A stretch of DNA of 10,437 nucleotides, from assembly GCA_021641325.1 (NCBI GenBank), contig JAJXPD010000048.1:1-10437 (forward strand), given 5' to 3'. How positions within the stretch are numbered: the first letter of the stretch is position 1; each line of letters opens with the position of its first letter. This stretch comes from Opitutales bacterium (GTDB taxonomy: Bacteria > Verrucomicrobiota > Verrucomicrobiia > Opitutales > Intestinicryptomonadaceae). The notes beneath the pieces are model-generated. The model was given only the letters and a program-made list of their open reading frames with translations, made no database searches and was not told where the DNA came from. Shown here one piece after another: positions 1 through 7,911 of this stretch. The translations under genes were made by a program, and so were the position numbers.

Positions 1-6
1 ATTGTG

Positions 7-35
7 TTGCCTTGCCTTTGCATTTTTACTTTATT
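7..35 (+). promoter_or_regulatory. Weak candidate promoter for the GH13 gene
   Basis: TTGCCT (7-12) and TTTATT (30-35) are spaced by 17 bases, each matching the sigma-70 consensus at 4 of 6 positions. A start of transcription near 42 would leave a leader of about 23 bases. The window begins just upstream, so nothing earlier can be judged. This is a consensus match only. Confidence 0.2.
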
Positions 36-64
36 ACCTTTCAACACACAACCAACTTGAATAT

Positions 65-1519
65 ATGATGAAAAAAACAGCAATTCTCGTGTCGGCGGTG
101 CTGGCATTCGCGGCGTCGGCGTTCGCGTCGGCGAAAGTCGCAAAACCCGTCTCCGAAGACTTCAAACGCTCGGTGATTTACCAAATCCTCCTGCCCTCGT
201 TCACGCAGGAGGGCACGCTCAACAAGGCGGCGGAAATGCTGCCCTATGTGAAGTCGCTCGGCGTCGATATCGTCTACCTCTGCCCGCTCACCGAGCACGA
301 CGACGATATGGATAAAACCTTTTGGAGCGAACGCCAAAAGGCGGCCAAAACCGAAAATCCGAAAAATCCCTACCGCATGAAGGATTTTTACAAAATCGAC
401 CCCTCGTACGGCACCGCCGACGACGCCCGCAACTTCGTCAAAAAAGCGCACGAACTCGGGCTGAAAGTGCTCTTCGACGTCGTGTACTACCACTGCGGGC
501 CGAAAGCCGTCTTCCTGAAAGACCACCCCGACTTCATCATGCGCAAGCCCGACGGCTCTCCCGATACGGGCGAATGGGCTTTCCCGCGCCTGAATTTCAA
601 AAATCCCGAACTCCGCGAATACCTCACCAAGAATATGGAATTTCTCCTGCGCGAGTTCGACATCGACGGCTTCCGCACCGACGTCGGCGAAATGGTGCCC
701 TCCGATTTCTGGGACAACGCCGCCGTCCGCCTGCGCAAAATCAAGCCCGAACTTCTCATGATTGAGGAAAGCGAACGCCACTCCGCGACGGAAAAAACAT
801 ACGACGCCACCTACGAAGTACTCTGGCAGCGCAAGACAATCGAAGTCTTCCACGACAAAAAGCCCGCAAAAATTTTGCGCGAACGCTGGGAGTCTTTCGA
901 TAAAGACCAGCCCAAAAACGCGAGGGTGCTCCGCGCAATGGAAAACCACGACTTCGCCAACGGGCCATTCCGCAAACGCTGCGAAATCCGCTTCGGCTAC
1001 CGCGGCATGGACGCCGTCATGGTCATGAACTTCACCCTCGACGGCATTCCGTTTATTTACAGCGGCAACGAATTCGCCGACGACGCCCCCATGACGATTT
1101 TCTCCGACCGCACACACGGCAGATACTTCACCGAATGGGCGAATATGAATACCGAACAAGGGAAACGCAGAACCGCACTCGTGAAAAAACTTATCGAACT
1201 GCGCAAAGACCCCGTGTTCTTCGACGGTAAGACGCGCTGGATAGACAACGATAAACCCGACGCAGTGCTTTCATTTGCCCGCGAGGCAAAAGAGGGCGCA
1301 GCACTGGTTGTAATCAACGCGGCGGATAAATGCGTTTCGACGATGGTCGACGCGGACTTCGGCGGCTCGTCGGAACTGCTTTCGTACGGCGCAAAATGCG
1401 AATCGGATAACGGAAAGACGAAACTGGAACTCCAGCCGAAAGGCTACATAGTGCTGAGGAAAAGCGCGGAAAATAGAAAGCCGAAAGTGCTGCGCCGCAA
1501 CCGCGCCCCGATAATGTAG
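65..1519 (+). CDS. Secreted alpha-amylase family (GH13) glycoside hydrolase
   Basis: Retaining alpha-glucan hydrolase or transglycosidase, probably periplasmic or outer-surface. Translation from 65 gives 484 residues (68 is an equally good start, giving Met-Lys-Lys). Residues 1-23 form a signal peptide (basic start, Ala-rich core, cut near AFASA). The (beta/alpha)8 barrel starts at SVIYQILLPSF (36-46). All four GH13 motifs are visible: region I FDVVYYH (137-143), region II GFRTD with nucleophile D206, region III LLMIEE with acid/base E234 or E235, region IV MENHD with D296. A C-terminal beta domain ends near GYIVLRK (460-466), followed by a basic tail of about 18 residues. No Shine-Dalgarno is seen; TATAT overlaps the ATG. 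It stands alone and converges on the GH106 gene. Family and catalytic competence are seen in the sequence; the substrate (starch, maltodextrin, other alpha-glucoside) is not resolved. Confidence 0.93.
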   Translation: MMKKTAILVSAVLAFAASAFASAKVAKPVSEDFKRSVIYQILLPSFTQEGTLNKAAEMLPYVKSLGVDIVYLCPLTEHDDDMDKTFWSERQKAAKTENPKNPYRMKDFYKIDPSYGTADDARNFVKKAHELGLKVLFDVVYYHCGPKAVFLKDHPDFIMRKPDGSPDTGEWAFPRLNFKNPELREYLTKNMEFLLREFDIDGFRTDVGEMVPSDFWDNAAVRLRKIKPELLMIEESERHSATEKTYDATYEVLWQRKTIEVFHDKKPAKILRERWESFDKDQPKNARVLRAMENHDFANGPFRKRCEIRFGYRGMDAVMVMNFTLDGIPFIYSGNEFADDAPMTIFSDRTHGRYFTEWANMNTEQGKRRTALVKKLIELRKDPVFFDGKTRWIDNDKPDAVLSFAREAKEGAALVVINAADKCVSTMVDADFGGSSELLSYGAKCESDNGKTKLELQPKGYIVLRKSAENRKPKVLRRNRAPIM

Positions 1520-1528
1520 TCCTACCGA

Positions 1529-1620
1529 CGGACAAAGCAATCCCCAGCCCGCCGCACCCGACGCTGTTTCGAGTATGCAAATGTCGCTCCGTTCGGCGCG
1601 GCGGGGATTGCGGTTGTCCG
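1529..1620. repeat. Long imperfect inverted repeat in the convergent GH13/GH106 gap
   Basis: Left arm 1529-1555 and right arm 1598-1620 share CGGACAA, GCAATCCCC and GCCGC as complementary blocks (7+9+5 pairs) broken by small bulges (A against CC; AGCCC unpaired). The loop is about 42 bases. The structure fills most of the 132-base space between two convergent stop codons, so it may stop transcription from both sides. Neither side has the T-run of a classical intrinsic terminator, and I see no target-site duplication that would make it a small mobile element. Confidence 0.6.
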
Positions 1621-1651
1621 CATAAATTTGTTCGCCGCGTTTTGGAGTTGT

Positions 1652-4600
1652 CTATTTTTCCATCGGCGCGGCTTCAACGAAGTCGGCTGCTCGGATTTCC
1701 ACTTTGCCCAGCAAGCCCGATTCGAGCGGTTCTTCGTTCGCATTCCAGAAGCCCTTTGTGAATGTGTAGGCTATTCTGTCGGTATCGTTTTTGCGCTTTT
1801 CGACAATCCATTTCGGCAGGCGTTCGTCGGGCGATTTCGCAAGCCGCGCGTCGCCGATAAGCCTGTTCGGCCAGCGGTTCGCCACTTCTATCGAAAGCGT
1901 GTTGTCGCCTTTTTTTGCAAGCTCTGTTATGTCGCATTCGAACGGCGCGCGCCAGAGCGTTGCGGCGGTTTTGCCGTTAATCCGCACGCGGGCGACGTCG
2001 GCGACTTTCCCGATCGACAAAATTATGCGCCGACCCTTTTTGAACATTTCGCCGCCGAGCTCGAATTTTTTCGAATACGTTGCGATGCCCGAAAAATAGC
2101 GGATTCCGTCGTCGGGATTTTCAGTCCAAGATTCGAGTTTTTCGAAATGCGCCGTTGCGGGCGCGCCGCGGTTTTTCTGGAATGCGACATCCCAATTTTC
2201 CGATATATTGACATTCTTCGGAAGCGATTGCACCGAAAGCGAAACTTCCCCTCCGTCCGACAGGAACAGTTCCGCCGTGCCCGCAGCTTCGAACACCGCG
2301 CCGAGTTTCCCGTCGGAAACTGCGGGATAAATCGGGCTTCGCACCGCTTCGGGAACGGGCGGAACAAACGTGCCGCCCTCGCGAACAACCTTTTCGAACA
2401 CCTTTCCGCCGAACTTATACTTTACATAAAGTTCCTTGACGTGCCCCGGGGCGAGCGCGCATTTAAACGTTCGGCTCAGCACTTTTACGTCGGAGTCGCC
2501 TTTTACAAAATCCTTCACATCGAGTTTTTCGGGCGAATCGCTCGAGCGGTAGACGGCTTCGAGAATTTCGACCGCGTCCGTTTTTTTCGCGCCGTTTACA
2601 GACGGAGCAAACGCGGCAATCCGCCTGTTTTCGCCGTTTTTGAAGACGACGAATTTCGATTCGTAGGGGTTGAGCGAAAGGGGAATGGAGACAATGCCGT
2701 TTTCGCATTTCCACTGCGGCGCGGGCGAAACGCCGCCGTCCACCGCGTCGAAAATATACGGCGATTTCCCTTCGCCCGCGTTGAACGAAACATCGCCCGA
2801 GATGCGCGTTTGCGTCATATTTGCCACAAAGCGTATGTCGGTGTCTCCGTCGATTCTGCCGATTGTGCGGATTCCGCGCGGCGTTTTAAATTCGGGCGCG
2901 ATTCGCGCAAGCGACAACGCATCGGGAACGGAGCGCATTGCGTATAATGTACCTTTGCCGATTTTGCGGACTTTTTCGCCGCCGCCCCACAGGCGTTTTA
3001 CGGTTTCCGCAAATTCTTCGGGATTGTCCGAAAGCGTGGGCGATTCAATCGGCGGAACTCCCGCAACGTTCGCGCCCGCTTCGAGCAGCTTTTCAACGGC
3101 TTTGAGCGTGCGCAGGGAAAGCCGCCTGTCGGCGCCGAGCGCGAGCATTTTGTAGCGCGTGCCGTCCGCAGACGCAAAGATTTCGCCGTCTTCGAATTTC
3201 AGCGAATCGGCGATGTCGTCCGCCGAACAATAGTCGTAGTCGTAGCCCGCATTCGTGATTTCGTCGCGCACGGCATACCACGCGCCGTTCGGCTGCGATT
3301 CGCCCGAAAGCCACAAAACCGTCGCCCGATAGCGTCCGCGCTGAAGCAATGCCTGCGAGCGGTTGACGTACGAAACCCACGCGTCGGCGAGCTTCCACCA
3401 AGTGGTAAGGCGCGTCATGTTGGAGCCTGCGTACATCGACATTCCGGGGCCCTCTATCATGAACGGCTGGTGCGCGTATGTGTGGAAGATTATCGACGAA
3501 ATGCCGTAAATCCACGCGCGGTCGCCGTACTCTTTGAGCTGCGCGGGAGTGTGCAGCCAGCGTCCGCAGGCCGCCGTCGTCGTGAACGACTCAGACCCCG
3601 CCTTTTTTTTGCCGAACAGGTGCGCGCTAGAGCCCGTCATGCGCGCGGGCGGATTGCCGCGCCCAATCCAAAACTCGCCCGTGGGAATGTCGATATTCCT
3701 CGCGCAGCGGAGCGAATCGAACAGACCGCCGTAGGGTTCGGCAATCGAAAGAAGCCCGTCCTTTTTGCAAAGCTCGGCGAAGTAGTCGTAGTAGTTTTCG
3801 GCGAACAGGTCGGAAACCGTGCGCTGCAAATCGTAGAGGAATTTTGCGGTCTGCCCATCGGTCTCGACAACAAACCCGAGCATTGCGGGCAGCCACGGCT
3901 TGATGTCGTAGCCGCGCCGTTTTTCGAACTGCTCGGCGAAGTCGTCCGTCCAGTTCTGCCCGCCGACCTCGTAGCTGTCGATTGTGGCGTAGCGCATCGC
4001 CCCGCCGAAATCGGCTTCGAGCTTTTTCATGAAATGCGGCCAGTGCGCGTCGAGCCCGCGCCGCGAGAGCTTGTCGCATTCAAGCCCCTTGAAGGGCGTT
4101 GGCGAATTTTTCGCGCCCGTCGAAGTGTAGCCTATCCGCAGAACAATCCAATTGCCGTCGGGCAGATTCACTTTGCCCTCGCCGTTTTGAAAATTTGCGG
4201 TGATGTCGAGCACGGAGTCTTTCGAAAGTCCGCGCCTGTTTTCGTCGCCCGCCTTCGGTTCGGCAAACCCGATTCTTTGCGCGAGCGAGTTTTTTAAATC
4301 CACATCGGCAATCATTCGCTCCGAAAGCAGTCGCACGTTTTTCAGGTCGATGTCTTTCGGCTTTTCCCATTCGTGGAAGGACTTTGCCGTCGCAAACTCG
4401 AATTTGAAAAACTTAGCCCGCGCGCCGTTTTTCGAGAGCGGGACGAATTTGGGCGTGCACTTGTCGTTGTAAATCGACGCGGAGTATTCGCCGACTTTAG
4501 AGTAGTTTTTGCCGTCGTCCGAAACCGAAATGTCGACGCTCACATACAGTCCGCGACTGTCGAAAGTAAGCTCGGCAAAGTTTGCGTTGTAGGGATTTTT

Positions 4601-5254
4601 GAATTCGAAAACAAGCGTGTTTTTCGCGCCCTTTTTCGAAAGCGGCAGGCGGACTGTCTTTGTATTTTCGCCCACGACGTTCTGCGGATTGTCGAAGTCG
4701 GCGGAAACTTTCGGCGCGGGCATTTTCTTGCCGCCGCGCACCGCAAGCACGGCGACATCGCGGTAAAACCCCTCCACCGTGCGCGGCTGCGGAAGTTTGA
4801 GAGTCTGTTCGCCGCCGACTGCGCGCGTTTCGGAGGCGACGAGCATTTTCATCGAATCTTCGGGCTTAATCCACGGGCCGCCCGAGCTTGACCACCCCGG
4901 GCAGTTGTGCGCGCCAATCCGCAAACCGAGCCGCTTTGCCTCGCGACCCGCGTGCCGCATAAGTTCGCGCCAGTTGTCGTCTAGAATCTGTATTTTCGGC
5001 ATTCCCGTGGCAGTCTGGTTTACGAGCGAAAACACGTGCGCGCCGCCGTAGCCGACTTCCTTCAAGGCTTCTAGGTCGGCTGTAATTCCCTCCTTTGTGA
5101 TTGCGTTTGTGGTAAAGTGCCACCAAGTCTCGAGCTTTGCGTCCTGCGGCGGATTAAGAAAATCGGCGCGGACACTTTCGAAATCGGCATGGGAAACCGA
5201 GGCAAACGCGGAAAGCCCCGCAAGCAATATGGTAGAGTAGTAAGGTTTTATCAT
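1652..5254 (-). CDS. Secreted GH106-family alpha-L-rhamnosidase-like hydrolase
   Basis: Inverting glycosidase predicted to remove terminal alpha-L-rhamnose from plant or algal polysaccharides. The 1200-residue product starts with a signal peptide (1-23, cut near SHA). Family hallmarks: a WWHF segment (44-47) with NAITKEGITADLEALKEVGY after it, CPGWSSSGGPWIKPEDS (118-134), a discoidin-like beta region (about 200-300), DSYEVGGQNWT (426-436), AEPYGG (505-510), GSESFTT (553-559), and HTYAHQPF with PGMSMY (591-608). E506, E555 and E601 are candidate acidic catalytic residues; I did not map them onto a solved structure. A C-terminal beta-sandwich with RINGKTAATLWRAPFECDIT (1091-1110) looks like a galactose-binding-type accessory domain. 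The length is at the upper end for the family. It is single, convergent with GH13 and divergent from fabG. The TATATTT-ATG start has no Shine-Dalgarno. Family is fairly certain; exact linkage specificity is unknown. Confidence 0.88.
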   Translation of the reverse strand: MIKPYYSTILLAGLSAFASVSHADFESVRADFLNPPQDAKLETWWHFTTNAITKEGITADLEALKEVGYGGAHVFSLVNQTATGMPKIQILDDNWRELMRHAGREAKRLGLRIGAHNCPGWSSSGGPWIKPEDSMKMLVASETRAVGGEQTLKLPQPRTVEGFYRDVAVLAVRGGKKMPAPKVSADFDNPQNVVGENTKTVRLPLSKKGAKNTLVFEFKNPYNANFAELTFDSRGLYVSVDISVSDDGKNYSKVGEYSASIYNDKCTPKFVPLSKNGARAKFFKFEFATAKSFHEWEKPKDIDLKNVRLLSERMIADVDLKNSLAQRIGFAEPKAGDENRRGLSKDSVLDITANFQNGEGKVNLPDGNWIVLRIGYTSTGAKNSPTPFKGLECDKLSRRGLDAHWPHFMKKLEADFGGAMRYATIDSYEVGGQNWTDDFAEQFEKRRGYDIKPWLPAMLGFVVETDGQTAKFLYDLQRTVSDLFAENYYDYFAELCKKDGLLSIAEPYGGLFDSLRCARNIDIPTGEFWIGRGNPPARMTGSSAHLFGKKKAGSESFTTTAACGRWLHTPAQLKEYGDRAWIYGISSIIFHTYAHQPFMIEGPGMSMYAGSNMTRLTTWWKLADAWVSYVNRSQALLQRGRYRATVLWLSGESQPNGAWYAVRDEITNAGYDYDYCSADDIADSLKFEDGEIFASADGTRYKMLALGADRRLSLRTLKAVEKLLEAGANVAGVPPIESPTLSDNPEEFAETVKRLWGGGEKVRKIGKGTLYAMRSVPDALSLARIAPEFKTPRGIRTIGRIDGDTDIRFVANMTQTRISGDVSFNAGEGKSPYIFDAVDGGVSPAPQWKCENGIVSIPLSLNPYESKFVVFKNGENRRIAAFAPSVNGAKKTDAVEILEAVYRSSDSPEKLDVKDFVKGDSDVKVLSRTFKCALAPGHVKELYVKYKFGGKVFEKVVREGGTFVPPVPEAVRSPIYPAVSDGKLGAVFEAAGTAELFLSDGGEVSLSVQSLPKNVNISENWDVAFQKNRGAPATAHFEKLESWTENPDDGIRYFSGIATYSKKFELGGEMFKKGRRIILSIGKVADVARVRINGKTAATLWRAPFECDITELAKKGDNTLSIEVANRWPNRLIGDARLAKSPDERLPKWIVEKRKNDTDRIAYTFTKGFWNANEEPLESGLLGKVEIRAADFVEAAPMEK

Positions 5255-5288
5255 AAATATACGCTAATCTTGCGCATTCTTCCGCTCA

Positions 5289-5294
5289 ATCATA
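5289..5294 (-). promoter_or_regulatory. Candidate -10 element for the GH106 gene
   Basis: On the minus strand this reads TATGAT, 5 of 6 matches to the -10 consensus, and would place the transcript start near 5281 with a leader of about 27 bases. No convincing -35 is seen 16-18 bases upstream, and the expected -35 zone abuts the palindrome at 5317-5330, so an activator- or repressor-controlled promoter is possible. Confidence 0.25.
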
Positions 5295-5316
5295 AAAACG
5301 CAAAAACACAGATTTA

Positions 5317-5330
5317 CAGGCTGCAGCCTG
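5317..5330. promoter_or_regulatory. Perfect 14-base palindrome, possible operator
   Basis: CAGGCTGCAGCCTG is its own reverse complement. It lies in the 153-base spacer between the divergent GH106 and fabG starts, between the candidate promoter elements of both genes. A dimeric regulator could bind here and control either or both. No regulator gene is in the window, and a chance palindrome cannot be excluded. Confidence 0.35.
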
Positions 5331-5355
5331 CTCAAGGGATTCGCCTTTGCTGCCC

Positions 5356-5383
5356 TTGCAAAAAAGGCTTCCATTTCTTTAAA
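5356..5383 (+). promoter_or_regulatory. Weak candidate promoter for fabG and the downstream oxidoreductase
   Basis: TTGCAA (5356-5361) and TTTAAA (5378-5383) with a 16-base spacer each match the sigma-70 consensus at 4 of 6 positions. The transcript would start near 5390, about 18 bases before the fabG ATG. Consensus match only. Confidence 0.22.
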
Positions 5384-5407
5384 AAACCGTCATTGTTCGG
5401 GTTGTAT

Positions 5408-6154
5408 ATGGAACTTAATTACTCGGGAAAAGTTGCGCTTGTCAGCGGGGCGGGTCGCGGTATCGGCAGGGCGATTGCCGTGGAGCTTGCAAACGCGGGC
5501 TGCACGGTTCTTTGCGTGAGCAAAAATATTTCGTCCTGCGGAAAGGTCGCGGACGAAATCAACGCGTCGGGCGGAAAGGCGGAGGCGTGGGCTTTCGACG
5601 TGTCGAAATCGGCGGAAGTCAAGGACGCGTGCTCGCAAATCCTCAAAAAATACAAGGCGGTTGACATCATAGTAAACAACGCGGGAATCACGCGCGACAA
5701 CCTGCTCATGCTAATGTCGGACGAGCAGTGGGAGGACGTTATCTCGACAAACCTTTCGTCGTGCTTCTACATTGTGCGCAACCTTGTCCGCGCGATGATG
5801 GGCACGCGGCGCGGGCGAATCATAAACATAGCGTCGGTCTCTGGACAGGCGGGCAACGCGGGGCAGGCGAACTACGCGGCGGCGAAGGCGGGCATTATCG
5901 GCTTTACGAAGTCGCTCGCGCGGGAGCTTGCGGCGCGGAACATCACGGTAAACGCGGTCGCGCCTGGGTTCATCGACACCGACATGACGGCGGTTCTTCC
6001 CCCCGCGATTGTCGAGGCGGCGGTTGCGAACATTCCGCTCAAACGCACTGGCAAGGTCGGCGACATCGCGAAGGTCTGCGCATTTCTGGCGTCCGACGAA
6101 GCGGGCTATATCACGGGGCAGACAATCGCCGTAAACGGCGGTCTGTACATGTAA
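5408..6154 (+). CDS. fabG: 3-oxoacyl-[acyl-carrier-protein] reductase (FabG-type SDR)
   Basis: NADPH-dependent reductase of 3-oxoacyl-ACP in cytosolic type II fatty-acid synthesis. The 248-residue length from 5408 equals the usual FabG size; the open frame runs further upstream, but that extension has no family similarity. Visible features: Rossmann glycine motif SGAGRGIG (13-20, Ser instead of the usual first Thr), NNAG (90-93), N115, S143 in NIASVSG, Y156 and K160 in the YxxxK of QANYAAAKAG, and the FabG-typical NITVNAVAPGFIDTDM (178-193). All four catalytic tetrad residues are present. It is followed after 40 bases by the Gfo/Idh/MocA gene, so probably co-transcribed with it. No acpP, fabD or fabF lies nearby, so it could be a paralogue or a sugar or secondary-metabolite dehydrogenase, but the match to canonical FabG is close throughout. 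TATAT overlaps the ATG. Confidence 0.88.
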   Translation: MELNYSGKVALVSGAGRGIGRAIAVELANAGCTVLCVSKNISSCGKVADEINASGGKAEAWAFDVSKSAEVKDACSQILKKYKAVDIIVNNAGITRDNLLMLMSDEQWEDVISTNLSSCFYIVRNLVRAMMGTRRGRIINIASVSGQAGNAGQANYAAAKAGIIGFTKSLARELAARNITVNAVAPGFIDTDMTAVLPPAIVEAAVANIPLKRTGKVGDIAKVCAFLASDEAGYITGQTIAVNGGLYM

Positions 6155-6194
6155 AATTTCTATCAACAATCACAAAAAAAGAAAACTGTATATC

Positions 6195-7595
6195 ATGGTA
6201 AACAGAAGAAAGTTCATAAAACAGGCGGCGACAGCGGCAACTGCGGCGATGTTCTTCCCGGGGTGCTCGTCGACGCCGAAGGCAAAAAAAATTAGCGCGA
6301 ACGAAAAAATCAACGTGGCGTTCGTGGGCGTGGGCAACATCGGCTCGATGGCGCGCAACGGCATGATAAACGAAAACGGCGTGGCGCTCTGCGACGTCGA
6401 TTTGTCGATGGCTCGCAAGGGTCTGAAACAGTACCCCAAGGCGAAGATTTTTCAGGACTACCGCGAAATGCTCGACAAGCTCGGCAAGGAAATCGACGCG
6501 GTTTGCGTCTCGACGCCCGACCACTCGCACTTCAAAATCACGCTCGACTCAATGCAGTGCGGCAAGCACGTCTGCGTTCAGAAACCGCTCACCCACAACG
6601 TTTGGCAGTGCCGCGAGCTTGAACGCGCCCGCAAGTACTACGGCGTAAAAACCCAGATGATGAACCAGGGGCACGCAACCGAGCAAATCAGAATGCTCAA
6701 AGAATGGTACGACAGCGGCGTTACTGGTGATGTCCGCGAAGTCCACGTTATGTGCAGCGGTCCGATGTGGTGGAATGGCGACCCCAAGCGCACGCCGTAT
6801 TTTGTCCGCCCCAAGAGCCTCCCGATGGCGAAACAGCCCGTTCCGTCGGAGCTGAACTGGGACTTGTGGATTAACCAGGGCAAATATACCGACTACAACC
6901 GCATCTACGCTCCCCTCAGCTGGCGCGGCTTCTGGGACTACGGCACGGGCATGCTCGGCGACTGGTTCTGCCACACGGCCGACGCTCCCGTCTGGATTCT
7001 CGACCTCAAAGACCCCGTGTCCGTCGAACTCATCGACGCCGACTGCACGTTCGACCAGAAAGTGTTTATCCCGAACGGCTCGACGGTCAAGTGGACGTTC
7101 GCCGCAACGGACAAACACCCCGAGCTTGTGATGTACTGGTACGACGGCGCGCGCGAACCCATCACGCGCCCGCACGACTTCGAAAAAGACCGTCCGCTAC
7201 TGCGATCGGGCATGTACATGATTGGCGACAAGCGCACAATCCACACGGGTTCGCGCCCGAACTTCGACCCGCGCGTGTCCAACGACGCGTTCTTTGCGGA
7301 ATTCAGAAGAAACCGCCCGCCGAAGACCATTCCCAGAGTCCGCAAGGGCGACCTCTACCTCGAATGGTGCGACGCAATCAGGGGCGAAATCGACGAATGC
7401 GGCTCGAACTTCGCGTACGCCTCGCAGCTTACGGAAGTCGCGCTTCTGGGCGCGTTGGCGCAGCGCGTCGGCGGAAAAATCGAATGGGACGCCGAGAACA
7501 TGCGCGCCAAGAACCGCCCCGAACTCGACCAGTACCTGAAAGAACCCGAACGCGCGGGCTGGGAGTCCAAGTCGTTCGGCGGCATTTTCGGCTAA
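6195..7595 (+). CDS. Tat-signal Gfo/Idh/MocA family oxidoreductase
   Basis: NAD(P)-dependent sugar or cyclitol dehydrogenase-like protein of 466 residues, probably exported folded with its cofactor. The N-terminus NRRKFIKQAATAA is a twin-arginine signal, followed by FFPGC (C24), a weak lipobox that could make it a Tat lipoprotein. The Rossmann fold follows with GVGNIG (45-50) and acidic DVD (67-69). STPDHSH (106-112) and QKPLTHN (129-135) mark the active-site lysine K130; the family's usual EKP is QKP here. The C-terminal catalytic domain has WRGFWDYGTGMLGDWFCH, with D256 and H260 as likely active-site residues. This architecture is common in PVC bacteria. It lies 40 bases after fabG and ends at a strong terminator, so it closes the unit. 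A GH109-type NAD-dependent glycosidase is the main alternative; I see no GH109-specific reason to prefer it. The substrate is unknown. Confidence 0.88.
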   Translation: MVNRRKFIKQAATAATAAMFFPGCSSTPKAKKISANEKINVAFVGVGNIGSMARNGMINENGVALCDVDLSMARKGLKQYPKAKIFQDYREMLDKLGKEIDAVCVSTPDHSHFKITLDSMQCGKHVCVQKPLTHNVWQCRELERARKYYGVKTQMMNQGHATEQIRMLKEWYDSGVTGDVREVHVMCSGPMWWNGDPKRTPYFVRPKSLPMAKQPVPSELNWDLWINQGKYTDYNRIYAPLSWRGFWDYGTGMLGDWFCHTADAPVWILDLKDPVSVELIDADCTFDQKVFIPNGSTVKWTFAATDKHPELVMYWYDGAREPITRPHDFEKDRPLLRSGMYMIGDKRTIHTGSRPNFDPRVSNDAFFAEFRRNRPPKTIPRVRKGDLYLEWCDAIRGEIDECGSNFAYASQLTEVALLGALAQRVGGKIEWDAENMRAKNRPELDQYLKEPERAGWESKSFGGIFG

Positions 7596-7610
7596 GTCGA
7601 AAAATCGCGA

Positions 7611-7641
7611 AAGCGGCGGAATTTTTCCCGCCGCTTTTTTT
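7611..7641 (+). terminator. Intrinsic terminator after the Gfo/Idh/MocA gene
   Basis: A 9-bp perfect stem AAGCGGCGG (7611-7619) / CCGCCGCTT (7628-7636) with an 8-base loop is followed by seven T residues (7635-7641). It begins 15 bases after the stop codon. On the minus strand the same stem is followed by a shorter T-rich stretch, so it could also act weakly on transcripts from the convergent gene. Confidence 0.85.
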
Positions 7642-7911
7642 GCACCATTGAAAACCGACGCGCCGCCGATTCGCCGCGGCTCGCAACCCGAACATTCGCG
7701 CCGTTCGCGGCTCGGATTCTCTCATTCGTTGCGCCGGATATTTTTGCCTCGCGCACATCGACGCGCGGCGCGGGAAGTCGGCGCAAAGCCGAATTTGCGG
7801 GAGGCGTTGTTTTTGCTCTCGGGGCGCGATTGCAATCGCCGCCGTCGGCGGATTCGGGGTTTCCGCGCGGAACGGCGTTTGCGCAGTCGGCGAATTGTTC
7901 GAAGTGCGCCG
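7642..7911. other. Gene-free convergent spacer rich in palindromes
   Basis: From the stop at 7595 to the stop at 7912 there are 316 bases without a convincing gene. Beyond the terminator the spacer holds a 5-bp hairpin (7778-7792, TCGGC/GCCGA), a perfect palindrome GCGATTGCAATCGC (7826-7839), CCGCCG-T-CGGCGG (7839-7851), TTCCGCGCGGAA (7861-7872) and a hairpin GCGCA/TGCGC with an inner CGAA/TTCG stem (7881-7909) just past the stop of the minus-strand gene. The open frames here are Arg-rich and have no recognisable family. Confidence 0.5.

Noticed and set aside
41..1159. Long minus-strand open frame opposite the GH13 gene
   Set aside because: It is low-complexity and rich in Val, Ala, Phe and His, has no recognisable domain, and lies exactly antisense to a gene with intact catalytic motifs. 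Biased codon use explains the lack of stops.
1529..1620. Inverted repeat as a miniature transposable element
   Set aside because: No target-site duplication is visible at the ends and the arms are broken by bulges; no transposase is nearby.
1628..4297. Long plus-strand open frames opposite the GH106 gene (1628-2947 and 3470-4297)
   Set aside because: Arg/Phe-rich translations without domains, antisense to a continuous 1200-residue protein with family motifs along its length.
5117..5407. N-terminal extension of the fabG reading frame
   Set aside because: The extension overlaps the divergent GH106 gene and its promoter region and has no SDR similarity; the start at 5408 gives the standard FabG length.
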